Shown here piece after piece: positions 51,769 through 64,000 of a DNA stretch of 64,000 bases. The DNA lies in NCBI GenBank assembly GCA_037074765.1, contig JBAMDO010000058.1, positions 186,001 to 250,000 on the forward strand, read 5' to 3'. The notes below the pieces were generated by a model. It did no database searches and had not been told where the DNA came from. It saw only the letters and a list, made by a program, of their open reading frames with translations. This DNA is from Mansonella perstans (Eukaryota; Nematoda; Chromadorea; Rhabditida; Onchocercidae). The first letter of the stretch is position 1. Every line of letters begins with the position of its first letter. The translations under genes and the position numbers were made by a program.

Positions 51769-54606
51769 ATGTGTCTTCCGGAACTGAGCGAAGATGACAG
51801 GTGGAAAAGAATAACAAATTTGATTAGACTTCTTGTAACTGTCCAACATTACTGCTTCTTTTCTTTGAAATTAGGAAAAATAAACAGAAGGGCTAGAAGT
51901 TCTCTTGGAGCACTTCAAATAAATGAAAAATCAAATGATAGCAATCTACCGGTAATTCTATTAAAGTGGATTGGTATAGAATGTAGAAAATCCATCATTG
52001 AGATTATTAAGTGCCAAAGAAATAATAAAAATATGCATACAACGCATATATATATAAAATATTATGCTTAATAATAAAGTACTTAAAATTAAAATTAACA
52101 GCAAACTTTCTGAATTTTAATTTTGAGAGAAAATTCCAGCGATGAATACGTAGTTTGCTGTGGAGGTTTACATTCATACGTGGCAAGCGTATTTTTTTGT
52201 GTTATCGACTTTTGGTCAACATGCTCAATGTTCTTCCTCATTGCTTACTTTCATTATCATGATGTAAAATTTTGAGAAATTTTAAGAGAAACAAAAAATA
52301 TAATTGATAGTAATATTTGAAAAAATGAAATGCAACATGGCTTTCCTGGACTTTCTTGTTTACTGTTTACAAAAGTGAACATTTTTACTATCTTCAAATG
52401 CAAATGTATGGCTGAAAACTTTTTCGCATATAATGCAACAGTCACTAAAAGGAAGAAACTGTAAGGCATGAGATTGAACACCGAAGAAATATAGGATAGA
52501 ATTCGATTACTTGCATTATTGAATTTGTGAAACTAGCGATAGTTAAGGTGTTTATTGCGTTTATTTCAAAAATTCTCTGGAGACAATATTGAATATGATA
52601 AATCACCGTTTTTTTGTTCTTAATTAAAAATTTTCGCATTCAATTTTAAGTAACATTTCTTTACGTAATGTCCTAATAATTTCCTATATATGATAATATA
52701 ACTATTATTAACCTAAAATCAAATATATAAAGTTTAACTAAAATTCTTCAAAATTTTTTCTTTATTTGTTTTTGAAGCTAAGTGGAAAAAGATTAGGAAT
52801 TCAATTTTTCCGCAAATTTTTTTTTGGACAATTCTAAATTCAAAATTTTCTTTTAATTTGCAAACTTTATCATTTTTTTTTAAAGAAATATTTGCTGTTC
52901 AGCTTTAGCATTTAAACCAAATTTCGTTTCCAACGGCATGTTTGAAATTGTCGCAAGATTTTGTAACATGAAATCTAAGTATTCAAGGCATGTAAATTAT
53001 TGAATTTAATCTTATTTTCGCGGAATACTATGAATTTTTAAAGCAAGCACAATTTTTTGTAAAATTTAAGGAATATATTCAGGACCCACTAACATGGCCA
53101 GTGACAGTACCACTTTTCGCTCTCTACATTTCTTTCCTGTCATATCTTTCAGGACCTGTTGGATTATATATAGGTGTAAGTTTTCTTTTTATTTTTTGAA
53201 ATAGGAGAATAAAAGATGAAAAAAGGCACATTATCAATGTAATTTGAGAAAATATATATATATAAAAATCTGTTTGAAATTGCCACTTCCAAAGTTTGAC
53301 TTCGAAATTTCGAATCGAATTTTTAGCTGAGTTTCTAATTCTTTCAATTACTGGGTTCAATCGATTATTCAATTAATTTCTATGTGAATTTAAAGTAGGT
53401 TTTGCAGAAATAGGTAATCAAAAGTTGTATTACTGATATTATATAATAGTAGATGTAATCTCCTTGAAAAAATTTTCTTCAACTTTCAGCATGGGCTTCT
53501 TATAGCATTATATTATTATCGAATTGCTGTTATGTTCATTTTTGCCTTAATATGGATGATTATCGGTGAACGGAAAACTATCTTAGGTTAGTTATCAGGA
53601 TTTCTACGAATACGTTATTCACTGCAGGCTACATTCGTTGGGTACATGGAAAACTCATAACCATGTATTAATCTCCCAAAAAAAGATATTTATGATGCAA
53701 ATCACTGAATCGTTCTGATCATTCCATTCTTAGTCAGTGAAGGTATTGATTCTTTAGATCAGTAATATCTAACATTTCTCAGGATTCAAAAAAAAAAAAA
53801 AAAACAAATGTCTCGAATTGAAAAATTTTCATTAATTTTTTGAAAATATAATAAATCAACTTAGCTAAGATTTTTTATTACTGCATTGTTCAAACTTATA
53901 AAAAAATTATTAGTTGATAAAGTACAACACAGTACCGAAAGGTTTGCTTGGAAAATCCTTATCTCAGCAACATATCAGAATTAGCATTGCTCTCAATAAA
54001 ATATTTTAAAGTTCATAACTTGAGCAATTGCAGATATTGTCCTTACAGTATTATGGTTTTTGACGGCACTTACTTATTTTGTTGGATGGTATGTTAATAG
54101 AAAGACATATAAATTTTTCAGGAGTCGGTTAGTTCCTAATTTTTAATTTCTACTAGATATTCTGAGAAAATTTATGAGAGCATTACTGATTAAAAATTGC
54201 CAACACAAAGTATATATATAGCTCATAATTACCAATATTCGGGAATTTTTATTAGTTTATTTTAATCAAATATAATAATATATTTCATAGAAAATGCATT
54301 TCTTTTGTATTTGATGTATTTTAAATTTAAGCAAAAATAATTTATATGATTGTAAAATATGTTCATTTTAAGTGCGTGAATATATTTAAATATACGAAAT
54401 TATCTATTGAACAATGAATATATGATGGTTTTTACAGATGGGTAGGATATGATGATGGTGATTTGGTATTTGCAGCCAAATTACAAGCTCAAGGTTTACC
54501 CATTGTGGCTTATAATATGGCCGAATATTTTGGTTCCATCAATCTAGAACAACGATTTGCAAGATATCACAGTAAAGAATCCGCACCTGTATTGGCATCA
54601 AAATAG
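51769..54606 (+). CDS. small multi-pass membrane protein, unrecognised family
   Basis: Five exons fit in phase: 51769-51951, 53083-53175, 53490-53586, 54034-54127 and 54438-54606 (TAG), giving about 211 residues. A CTTTTCAG acceptor 22 bases before the ATG (51746) suits trans-splicing. The last four exons are the firm part. They encode three hydrophobic segments (VPLFALYISFLSYL; LLIALYYYRIAVMFIFALI; IVLTVLWFLTALTYFVG), then a basic stretch (NRKTYKFFRSR) and a soluble tail (WVGYDDGDLVFAAKLQAQG... to SAPVLASK). The first exon (MCLPELSEDDRWKRITNLIR...) is a weaker guess resting on phase and splice sites only. I do not recognise the family, and nothing in the tail gives a catalytic motif. The location is presumably an internal or plasma membrane. 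Confidence 0.6.
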
Positions 54607-55709
54607 ATTAAGCACTGAAATGGCTAGCACTAAATTAGTAATTAGACGATGTTTAGAAGATCTATCAGTGACTGGCGACAAGTGTTTTCAGAAAAAAACA
54701 ATTTTGTGCATATATTAGCAATGCATTCCTCCTTCTTGTTATCTCTTATAGTTTTTTGTGTTACTTTGAATTTAAAAATTATTTAAAGCAAATTTTGGAA
54801 AGAAAAAGAAAGCTACAAGTAATATTTATGCAAACATATCACTCACGGCTTCATTATAGCAAAAATATGGCCAAATGAAAGACAGTAACCATCTATGATT
54901 GCAGTAAATTATTTTGATTAAATCAATACATTCTATGAATTAAAACAAATGAGATCGCCTAAAAAAAAAGGTTATTTGAAAATCACAGAAAAAAGTAAAA
55001 TAATAATCGTATACTATAAACAACCAACACCCGACCTCAATAATGCAAATCCGCGGTTAAAATAATTGATAGTCCACTGAACCATAAAAAATTTAACTGT
55101 TTCTCACATTAATATCTAATCAGTTAGACAACATTCCTTCCTTCTCCACATAATGATGCTAATTAATTTTAAAAACTAATAAGTATGCCGAAAATATGAC
55201 GCAAAACAAAGTATATGATGATGTATAAAACATAGCACCACAGTCTTCATGCAGTAAACATAATCAATAATATTAAAAAAATGCACGGAAATTTTCAAAA
55301 TAACTTTCCTACAAATTATCATTGATTTCTGCCTGAAAAAATTCCAGTAATCTAAAAAATACTGTTAATCGAGCCACAATACACTATAGTTTAAAAGAAA
55401 TGATATATTATTATTGCGACCGGATTTAATCAATGCCTCCTTGAGGTTTTTTGGTTCCTTGGAAATGTATCAGCAGTCGATACCGAAATAAGAAAAATTC
55501 TGCTCTCTAGTGCGAACTGCTTAAGTTTGAAGTATGAATCATATCATCGTATCCGACAAATTTTTCTCTACTTCAGTTCTATGTTATGATCGAATGAATA
55601 CATGAAGAAACTGAATTAAAGTGAAAACTGCAAAGTGTGAGTATTTTAAAAGCAATGATGAGAAGAGTTTAGAACAATACAAGCATTTTTCAAAGCGATC
55701 CAATTTGAC
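54607..55709. other. convergent intergenic region
   Basis: The 3' ends of the plus-strand membrane-protein gene and the minus-strand EXT2-type gene face each other here. I see only AT-rich sequence without coding potential; it should contain both polyadenylation regions. Confidence 0.6.
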
Positions 55710-58700
55710 TTATGAATCAGTGATACCTTCAAAATGTATCTTATATAAAACAGGATCGTACCTCGACACAGTTGTAACCAGTGGATTATAACCAAAGTAT
55801 GAAATAAACAAGTTAATACAAGTGGAACGTTGAAGCAAATGTTGAACATCCCATGTTGATGCATCATTGTTAACATAACCTGGAAAAACAAAACATTTAC
55901 TGCATTTTGTCTTATTTAACTGACTTTAATACATGTCTTCATTACACTCTCCCAGCTGCTTGGGGGATGAAATATTTTGCTTATATTTAAACATGGCCGA
56001 AGCATATGTATAAAATAAATAACTAGTTTAAACTGTATAATTTACTGGACGATACAGAATAACTATGCTTGTGACATTTGATAACAGATGGACACTTACT
56101 TGGATAAACAAATTTTTTTCGCGATGCAATCTTTAACGGATTTTTTCCAGTAACACTAGCGATTAAAAAATTCATCGCAATATCCTCACAATTTCTATTC
56201 CTTTCCACATATTCTATTATTTCTGGTGGCAATAATTCGTGATATAACATTCCATAGTACTAGAAAGATTTTACAATATTTGAGAAACGAAAATTTTTAC
56301 AAATTTGATTAAATTTTCTAAACAATAATAAAATTTTACACTTCAGATATACTCCACGAGATTTAATGGCATGCCACGAAATGGCCTTTCTTTCTATTTT
56401 GAAAAAAAAGAAGATTGAAAATAACGAGCTTCATTTGACCTTGTGATAAAACGCAGCTTCCATCGAAATAATGTTCATTGAATTTGTCCATTCCGTATAG
56501 TATTCATATAACTTGGTAGATTCATTGAAAATGGCAGCCTGCGGTAAAAATCCCACTAAGCGATCCGGATTTTCTCGCCATGTCTGAAATAATGAATGTA
56601 AAACTACATTTTTATATTTTGTTAAACTTTTGCAAACGGTAGTGTCTTTAAACGAAAATTGACATTAAGCAAATTAGGTCGAAATCACTATTTATTAGCA
56701 TTATGTCATAAACTTTTTTACTGAAATATTATGTCGGGATTTCTAATTCCTGAAAACTTTCAGAACTGGTATAACACCTGATAACCAAATTCGATTTCAT
56801 CAATGTTCACAGTAACTAAATTCTCGTCAAGTGCGAATACTGCATCTGTCGTTATTTCCGAAAACATAATAAATCGATTAGATAGCGTATTTTGGTCCAT
56901 ACGGACAACATGAATGGGTCGATTTATGTGTGGCCATTCAGTCACTGCAAAATAAACATTTTTTTTAAGCTTTATATCATAAAAAGGAAACAGAACAAAT
57001 TATGGTATAAGAGCAAAAAATTACAACTTGTTAGCTAAGAATATATTAAACTCTTATAACTGAGAAAATCTTTAAAAAAAAAAAAAAAAAAAAAACTATT
57101 CCTTTTAATTTTCATGAGTAATCAGAGACTGAAAAGATAGATGAGATCATTAACAAAAATACATACTTGGAGGAGGTTCATCATGATAATTCCACACAAC
57201 AATAATACTTCGCAAACTTGCTACTTTGGCAAGTAGTCGTATAATGACAAATAATGAATCCAGTTTATTGTACGATAAGATAACACCCGTAAAGCCCTCG
57301 TCAGAAGCGTGGAAAGGATGGAAGAGCAATGGAACAAGACAACTCTGAAATCTAGATATTAGCCAAGTCATCAAATCATGATTATGCTCTTATAGATTTA
57401 ATTCAGCCATAGCACAGTAAAAGAGAAAGATAAAGCTAGGAAAAGTCGTAAACTTCGAGACTTTAGAATTCATTCTACCTTTAACGAACTGCAATTCCAT
57501 TCATCGTATGTTGTAAATGAATTAGGAATAATCCGCCTCTCTAAGATACTTAAAGTTGTAAGAACAATTTTTTCAAGTGAAGAAAAATAACTATTGTATA
57601 CGAAAGAAATTTGTTCCCTCATGCGCAATTTCCGTTCATCAGACAAGAGTCTCAAGAATTTGAGGACAGAGAACAGACGATTTTGGGAAAACGTCAACGA
57701 CAATCTGAAAAGGTAGGAGTGAATAAAGAATAATTTTCAACTTGTAATAATTAAATTTTACTTCAGGAGCTCCAATATCAGAGCTTAATAAACCCATATT
57801 ATACATTTTCTCAAGAATTCTGTAGTTCTTTACGTATATTATTTATTTCACATTTATCGAGTTTCAGATGCAATAAAAAACTAACAGATCCCAGTTGATC
57901 ACTTCATTGAATGGCAGAACGATAGAATCCGAGATAATAACAGGAATTGAGCCAAGACGTAAAGCTGACATCAACAGTAATTCAGATCCAGCAACTCGAT
58001 CATCAATTAGAGTAAACTGACTTTCCTGAAAATTTTTCAAAGTATTATTTCTGAAATTATATAAATTAAACTTCGAAGATATTACTTTTCTCATACATTG
58101 ATTTGTAAGACATAACTTCCTTTGATCTCTCCTTATCAAATGAAATATAGCCATATTTACTCCCGCGTGGGAATCATACGAAGAAATTAATTTATAAGAA
58201 CAATCCCTTTCTTCAGTCATCGTTGATTCTTGATAAAAGGATTTATTAATCATAAATTCGAACCTTTACAATTTCATCCAAATTGTGGGCATTTCCACGA
58301 CTGTCGCAAAAGAAATTACCATCTATTGTATTGCAGTCATCCAAGATAATACAGTCATTTTTGTTAAACAAATTTTTTAATAATACTTTAACATTGTGAG
58401 GAGCAAATTTTATCGGTACAACGATAAAATATGAAAATTTCGCCACAGAAGACACGTAAGACGATGATAAAACATAAGGATTCCATAAAGGCAGTGATAA
58501 ATCGAAACCACGTCGAAAAGTTTTACGATGAGATTCGGTCCTAAAAATACATTGGTTAGTTCATATGTTCAAAATAATAGTACTAAGCTATCGATCTATT
58601 TTCCACGCACTAAAATCTATTCTGTGCTATTTAAATCTAATGAAACAATCAAAATTTACCAGAATCAAATAGCAAAGCAAACAACTTACAGATAGAAATT

Positions 58701-59433
58701 ACAGTATATTTTATAAAGGAACAAACCTGGCAATAATAGCATTAATATCAAGAAGATTGGCACCAGCAAATGCAAATATAAGTACGTTATAGTTGTTCAG
58801 ATGAGCAGCTACATTGAAATTTTTCGAAAAAGATAATTCACTATCATTGAAACGATAAATATTGAGGGTATCAAATCCGGGTACAACAAGGCAGGCATCT
58901 TCAATTCTGTCAATTTTGTACCTGGAACGCTCAATAGTTGAACGTATCTGAAGATATTCCCTTGAAGGTGATGGCGTAATATCCTTACCACTCTGAAATA
59001 TTTAGAGAACTTCACGTAAAATAATTTATTTCAGCTAACTTTACAGATTATCTCCATGATAAATTATACATCATTTCATTAGAGTTATAATGTTTTATTA
59101 TTAAATAAGATCTGCTTTTATACTTTCTTTCTCTCTCCTAATATTTATCAAAAAAAAAAAAAAAAAAAAACAATTCACCTCATCGATGACTCGTATCAAT
59201 GGTTCAACAAAAACAGTTAGTTGATCACCATGAAGTGAACATGGTAACAAATGCAAACATGTATCTGTTGTACAATTTTGGCCACTCTCTAACTTTCCTA
59301 TATCATGTGAAGAAGAGATATGGTATTCCAAAATTTGCTGATACTGTACTTTCTTGTCAAAATTCCACAAAGAAAATCCAAAAAACAGTATAATAAACAA
59401 TAGTATAACAATTCTACTATAGCTGCATCGCAT
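55710..59433 (-). CDS. exostosin glycosyltransferase, EXT2 type (heparan sulfate polymerase subunit)
   Basis: Ten exons in phase (59179-59433, 58727-58992, 58264-58540, 57886-58025, 57479-57704, 57167-57344, 56778-56944, 56440-56583, 56100-56259, 55710-55879) give 660 residues; human EXT2 has 718. A short N-terminal tail and a membrane anchor (about residues 8-24, IVILLFIILFFGFSLW) make it a type II Golgi/ER protein. A GT47-like exostosin region follows (EDACLVVPGFDTLN; FRRGFDLSLPLWNP; LGSIPVIISDSIVLPFNEV; YDEWN), then a GT64 domain (GFTGVILSYNKLDSLF; LSNRF; EFGYQ; EYYTEWTNSMNIIS; AAFYHKYY; NCEDIAMNFLIASVTGK; RSTCINLF; RYDPVLYK). Block by block these match EXT2 rather than EXT1. EXT1/EXT2 complexes add alternating GlcA and GlcNAc to heparan sulfate. 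The GT64 DXD site reads DEN (residues 487-489), whereas EXT2 usually has DDD. The ATG is preceded by a TTTTTTTAG acceptor (exon from 59495) and a short upstream ORF. Confidence 0.93.
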
Positions 59434-60329
59434 TCCTCATAAATATCCAAAACAAAGATAGAATTCATATTCCCTTTGTCGAACCATTATCAAATCTAAA
59501 AAAATGATGAATAACAATTGATCGCTACGGATCATTTTTTTTTTGCAAAAGTTTGCAAAAGTTATGCATACAACAGTCAAAAATAATCCGTTCAATTTAT
59601 CCACTATATTTTACAATTGATTGCAACAGTAATATCCTGCTTTACAGTATATTTTTCACTTTAACCTAAAAAAAATTCGAAATAATACTTAATGACATGG
59701 AAATCAAATATGATAAGTTAAATCTCTGAACAATGAGCAATTTATCAATACCAGGAGTTGAGAAAAAAAGTAAACCAAAAACATAAAATATAAAATTGTG
59801 AAATAAAATCCTAAGCAAACACTCTATAAATTAGGTTATATGACTGTAATTAAAATTGCGATTAAGTCAGTAGCGCGAAGAGTGAATCGCCTGAAATGAC
59901 AGAGAATTGAAGTTTGACTAACCTAATATTCTTGCAAAAATTTAAAAAAAATTAAAACTATAACTACATCACTGGTATCATCACAAAATACTGGCATACT
60001 GGTACACAAAATACGAGTTGATTGTAACAGTTTAACATTCTGATATTTAATACTGAACATGACACAAATGGTCAAATGTAAGACCTATCCAAAACGTATA
60101 GGAACATTTTGCAGTTTCATTTTCAGAGTCACAGCAATATTTCATTAAATCATATTGTATGCAAAAAATGTTTCCGACAAAATGTGAAACGAATAAAAAC
60201 ATTTGAGATAATTTGGCTATCATTTTGAGAGTAAAAAACAAAAATTGTACAGCCAAATAACAAATGTAAAAAATGATTGAGTGCTTGAACATACAAATTC
60301 AAAACAAATTAACAATTATTTTTTGCATC
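59434..60329. other. intergenic spacer between the MIC19 and EXT2-type genes
   Basis: About 0.9 kb of AT-rich sequence separates two minus-strand genes. Next to the downstream gene a TTTTTTTAG acceptor opens at 59495, followed by a 16-codon upstream ORF (ATG at 59487) that ends before the main ATG. No gene lies in the rest. Confidence 0.6.
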
Positions 60330-61618
60330 TTATAAATGTGATACTTCTTTCAAAACTTTTTCTCGAAAATCACTGGCACATTTCGTCAGATCCATCGCAA
60401 ACGATGTACAATTTAGTAGTTTGTTTTTATTTTTCATAATGCATTCCATTAAATCCTGAAGAGTTAAAATAAATGCTTTTACTCCTGTCTAATGCCATTT
60501 GATGCGCACAACTAATAAACAAATTGAGAAAAGATTGATAACTGAAAGTCTATTCATTTGAAACATGAATGGGAATAAAAGCATCTTATGAAAAGTTAAA
60601 CAAAAGCAAATGAATATATCAATCAGCTTAATATTAAATGATAACTTACAGTTTCAATCAATTTACAAATATTTTCCGGGTGATAAGAGAAATACTGTTT
60701 TTCAATTCGTTCCAATGTCTCATTAAATGCATCCTGGCGTGCTTGGATTTCAGCTACTGAGATTTTTTCTAAATAATCAATGAGTTTTACTTCAAGGCTT
60801 CAAACATATTATAGGTTCTTCAAATTCCATTTTTCTCATTGATAGGTTTCCAGTTCATATATTTGGGAAAGAAATTTTTCATTGGTTATATCTTTGGTAA
60901 GACCATTGAAATAGAATTCAGAATTTTAAAAATACTGTAATTTATATTTAATGGGAAATATCGCTGAATTAGAATTCTGCGTTATGCAAGAAGTTTTCAT
61001 TGCAACGGAGTTTAATCAAATAACGAACAACAGAGAACAAAAACAATAAATGTATGTGAAACTAACCAGTTGCGACTTCTTGCAATGGCAATTTCGATTC
61101 TGAAAGACTTTTTACTTGTTCACGCAGTTTCAGGTTTAATTCTCGTTCCTCGGCCAGTTGTTTCCTGAAATATTGTAACTCAACAGTTAAATACATCTCT
61201 TGGAAAAAATGTAAATACTACCTTAAGTTATTGACACTCCCACCTTCCGAATTTCCCAAATTTAGAATTTGATCAACAACATCGTGTGATACCGCAACCG
61301 TCCTGTATTCTTCCGGTATTTCACTTCGTTCGATATTTACTACCTAAAACTGAGAATTGAAGCAAGTTAAATTATTGATATGAATTTGATAACAAGAGTT
61401 TTGGGTTTGTAAAATACAAAACATAAAGATCTGTGAATAAAAATCCTTATGTCATACATTTGGTATAACTTACAAATGAAACTAATAATAAGAGTTCATA
61501 TGATGAATGAGCAAACATTCTAGAATCAAAGATTAATCTTGCTTAAAATGGGAAAGAATGAGACCTTTGGAATGTCACTGGAAGGACTGCCTTCTTCATA
61601 GCTCTGATTTGATCCCAT
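60330..61618 (-). CDS. chch-3: MICOS subunit MIC19/CHCHD3 family, twin CX9C protein
   Basis: Five exons in phase (61565-61618, 61222-61343, 61067-61164, 60650-60789, 60330-60455) give 179 residues; human CHCHD3 has 227. The protein starts MGSNQS, a good N-myristoylation signal and a family hallmark. A charged coiled-coil part follows (RKQLAEERELNLKLREQVKS), then KISVAEIQARQDAFNETLER. The C-terminal CHCH domain has exact CX9C pairs: C-KLIETDLME-C and C-TSFAMDLTK-C, with the first pair spanning the last splice junction, which supports that junction. Family members are imported into the mitochondrial intermembrane space, oxidised by the Mia40 relay, and hold cristae junctions with MIC60 and SAM50. 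The ATG lies four bases after a TTTCCACAG acceptor (AG at 61623-61624), as expected for trans-splicing. Length and the myristoylation site favour MIC19; MIC25 is the only close alternative. Confidence 0.92.
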
Positions 61619-63227
61619 AGGACTGTGGAAAATTAAACTGCAACATTCAATATGAATACACAAACAAAAAACAAAAAAAAAAAAATCATATCGAAATTCC
61701 ATCATACTTATCTCTGATTAAAACTTTGTTTCGTTAACTTTCTCACCATATACTTTAGAAATCTTTTCATTTCAAAAATTCTAAGATTGAAAATATCTCA
61801 TTCTTGCCCTAATTCTTGAAAATGCCAAGAATATATATATATACATATATTTTTTCCTTTAATTCTTCACTATATAAAGAAAAGAAAATGAACCCGAGAC
61901 TTCCCGAAACTAACGAATACCTCTCAGATTTTACTAGTCCAACCAAAATTATCCTCTCCCGGTAATGCAGTCTCTCGTTGAAAACATTGTGAAATTTTAA
62001 GTTTCAAAATTTTATTCTTAGCGTTGGAGAGTGCGGTAAAGACTTTGCTGGTACAATGTAATATTACTCAAATACCATTTATTATAGTAATGTATTTCAC
62101 CTTTAATTTATGAATCTTTCAAAAACTCATTATTTTTTCATTATTTTTTCCTGTATCATTTATGTGAAAAGATCTAATTTAAATTATCCGAATGAATTCA
62201 ATATTTTTCTAATTTTCATGATTGATTGCAAGTTTTATACCATCTATTTAAATTTCTTTTTCATTTTTTCAAATATGTTATTCATTTCAATTAATATAAT
62301 TCAAATTTGATAAATCAATGTTGATTTCTATTTTTTAAAGCTCCATTCAACCAAAAAATGTCCCTCATCCTTCATTTATTTGTATCAGTTGTCACTCAAT
62401 TTAATGCTATCTTCATAAGTAAGCATTCTGTTGCCTAGCGACCGGATCCTTTAGGCCAACCGTTTTATCGAAAATATTCTGGATTTATTCCTTTACCTCT
62501 TCTTGACTCTGCTGTTCACGTTGCGCTAACTATCACTGTTATCGTACTTATTTCTTTTTGCGAACCTCTCCGATAGATACTTATCCCAGTACACGTCAAT
62601 GCGCGCTGCACTCTCAACTTTGAACCATAGAACTATTCCGTTTCTTTAACTCATTTCCGGCTAGGCTATTATTGATAATGTATAATCTTACTGGACCAGA
62701 TTTCCGAAATCTCTCATCATTTTCCTTCAATGAATTTTAATAAATTTGAAATTCTGGTGTTCAGTTCAAATCCATGCGAATTTTTCTTTTTCTTAGTAAG
62801 CTATCCGTGCACCAATCTAGCAATCCGTGCACCTATCTAGCAATCTGTGCACCTATCTAGCAATCTTTGAAACCTATGAAACACCTACAAATTAGTAAGG
62901 TTTACCAGGGCATTACTTTCGTTCCAAATATTTCTTGAACCAATCAGGTGCAGTAGTATCAACCAATTACATTTCCCTACTTTGCATATCATATTAATCA
63001 TCTGAATTAATCAATAAAAAAAATACAAAAAAATTAATCAATTATAAAAAAAAACTAAAAAAATTAATCAGTAAAAATCATTAATTTTAAAATGTTTAGG
63101 AATTGTTAACAAACTTTAATTTTTTACGAGCAATGAAAAGAAGATACTTTGTTATTTCCAGGATGAATATTTTAATCGAAGCAATGTGTTGAGGAATATT
63201 CTTGATGCTATTGTATAGTATATTATT
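61619..63227. promoter_or_regulatory. divergent intergenic region between MIC19 and pdl-1
   Basis: About 1.6 kb lies between the starts of two divergent genes, so it should hold both promoters. The part at about 62390-62660 is visibly less AT-rich (GCGACCGGATCC, CCAGTACACGTCAATGCGCG). A 20-bp tandem repeat follows at 62801-62867. Just before pdl-1, a TTATTTCCAG acceptor ends at 63162 and the leader after it contains upstream ATGs. I cannot identify specific promoter elements. Confidence 0.6.
62801..62867. repeat. 20-bp tandem repeat, 3 full copies plus a partial
   Basis: Units start exactly every 20 bases at 62801, 62821 and 62841, with the consensus CAATCCGTGCACCTATCTAG and one to three changes per copy. 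A fourth copy decays after CAATCT. Each full unit contains the palindrome GTGCAC. It lies about 360 bases upstream of the pdl-1 acceptor. Confidence 0.95.

Positions 63228-64000
<773 letters not shown>

Noticed and set aside
53092..53175. ATG at 53094 as start of the membrane protein (MASDSTT...)
   Set aside because: That frame joins exon 53490 out of phase and meets a stop; the DPLTWP frame gives a consistent chain to 54606.
55762..55762. Donor GTACGA inside the last EXT2-type exon
   Set aside because: Reading through gives RYDPVLYK, which matches the family's C-terminal motif, so no splice is made there.
58026..58263. Part of the long open frame 57864-58253 as coding sequence of the EXT2-type gene
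   Set aside because: Comparison with EXT2 puts LDEIVK directly before ESQFTLI, so this stretch is an intron that happens to be open.
60047..60292. 81-codon minus-strand frame downstream of MIC19
   Set aside because: AT-rich, no motif, and located after the natural stop of the MIC19 gene.

Overview
The window is nuclear DNA from a nematode, most likely a filarial (Onchocercidae-type) parasite; this is inferred. It is very AT-rich. Genes are broken into many short exons with introns of about 50-1500 bases, acceptors end in TTTCAG or TTTTAG, and several starts sit just downstream of an acceptor-like AG, as expected for spliced-leader trans-splicing. The gene families are animal ones. No bacterial, organellar or viral gene was seen. 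All models below were spliced by hand from donor and acceptor sites and reading-phase agreement, so exon edges are predictions.

Layout. 1-10.8 kb: no convincing gene; probably the upstream region of the first gene. 10.8-34.6 kb (+): one very large gene whose 36 exons keep one reading phase for about 2,130 codons. It encodes a low-complexity, Gln/Ser/Thr-rich protein with seven scattered zinc fingers, mostly C2HC, and a BTB/POZ domain at the C-terminal end. Extra 3' exons up to about 36.1 kb are possible. 34.6-40.2 kb: gene-poor, with one intact tRNA-Thr(TGT) at 39.07 kb. 40.2-50.4 kb (+): a multi-Tudor protein with three clear D-Y-G-N Tudor cores, a candidate germline or small-RNA scaffold. 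51.8-54.6 kb (+): a small, unrecognised protein with about three membrane segments. 55.7-59.4 kb (-): a complete 660-residue exostosin glycosyltransferase of the EXT2 type (heparan sulfate polymerase). 60.3-61.6 kb (-): a complete twin CX9C protein of the MIC19/CHCHD3 family (mitochondrial cristae organisation). 63.2-64 kb (+): the first two exons of the PDE6-delta homologue pdl-1 (prenyl-protein shuttle), cut by the window edge.

The genes do not form an obvious pathway. The MIC19 and EXT2-type genes lie in tandem on the minus strand about 0.9 kb apart, and MIC19 and pdl-1 are divergent across 1.6 kb. The points most worth following up are the EXT2-type gene, since Caenorhabditis elegans is generally described as having only rib-1 and rib-2, with its altered DXD motif; and the zinc-finger/BTB gene, with its reversed domain order, repeated C2HC fingers and a possible hydrophobic tail exon.
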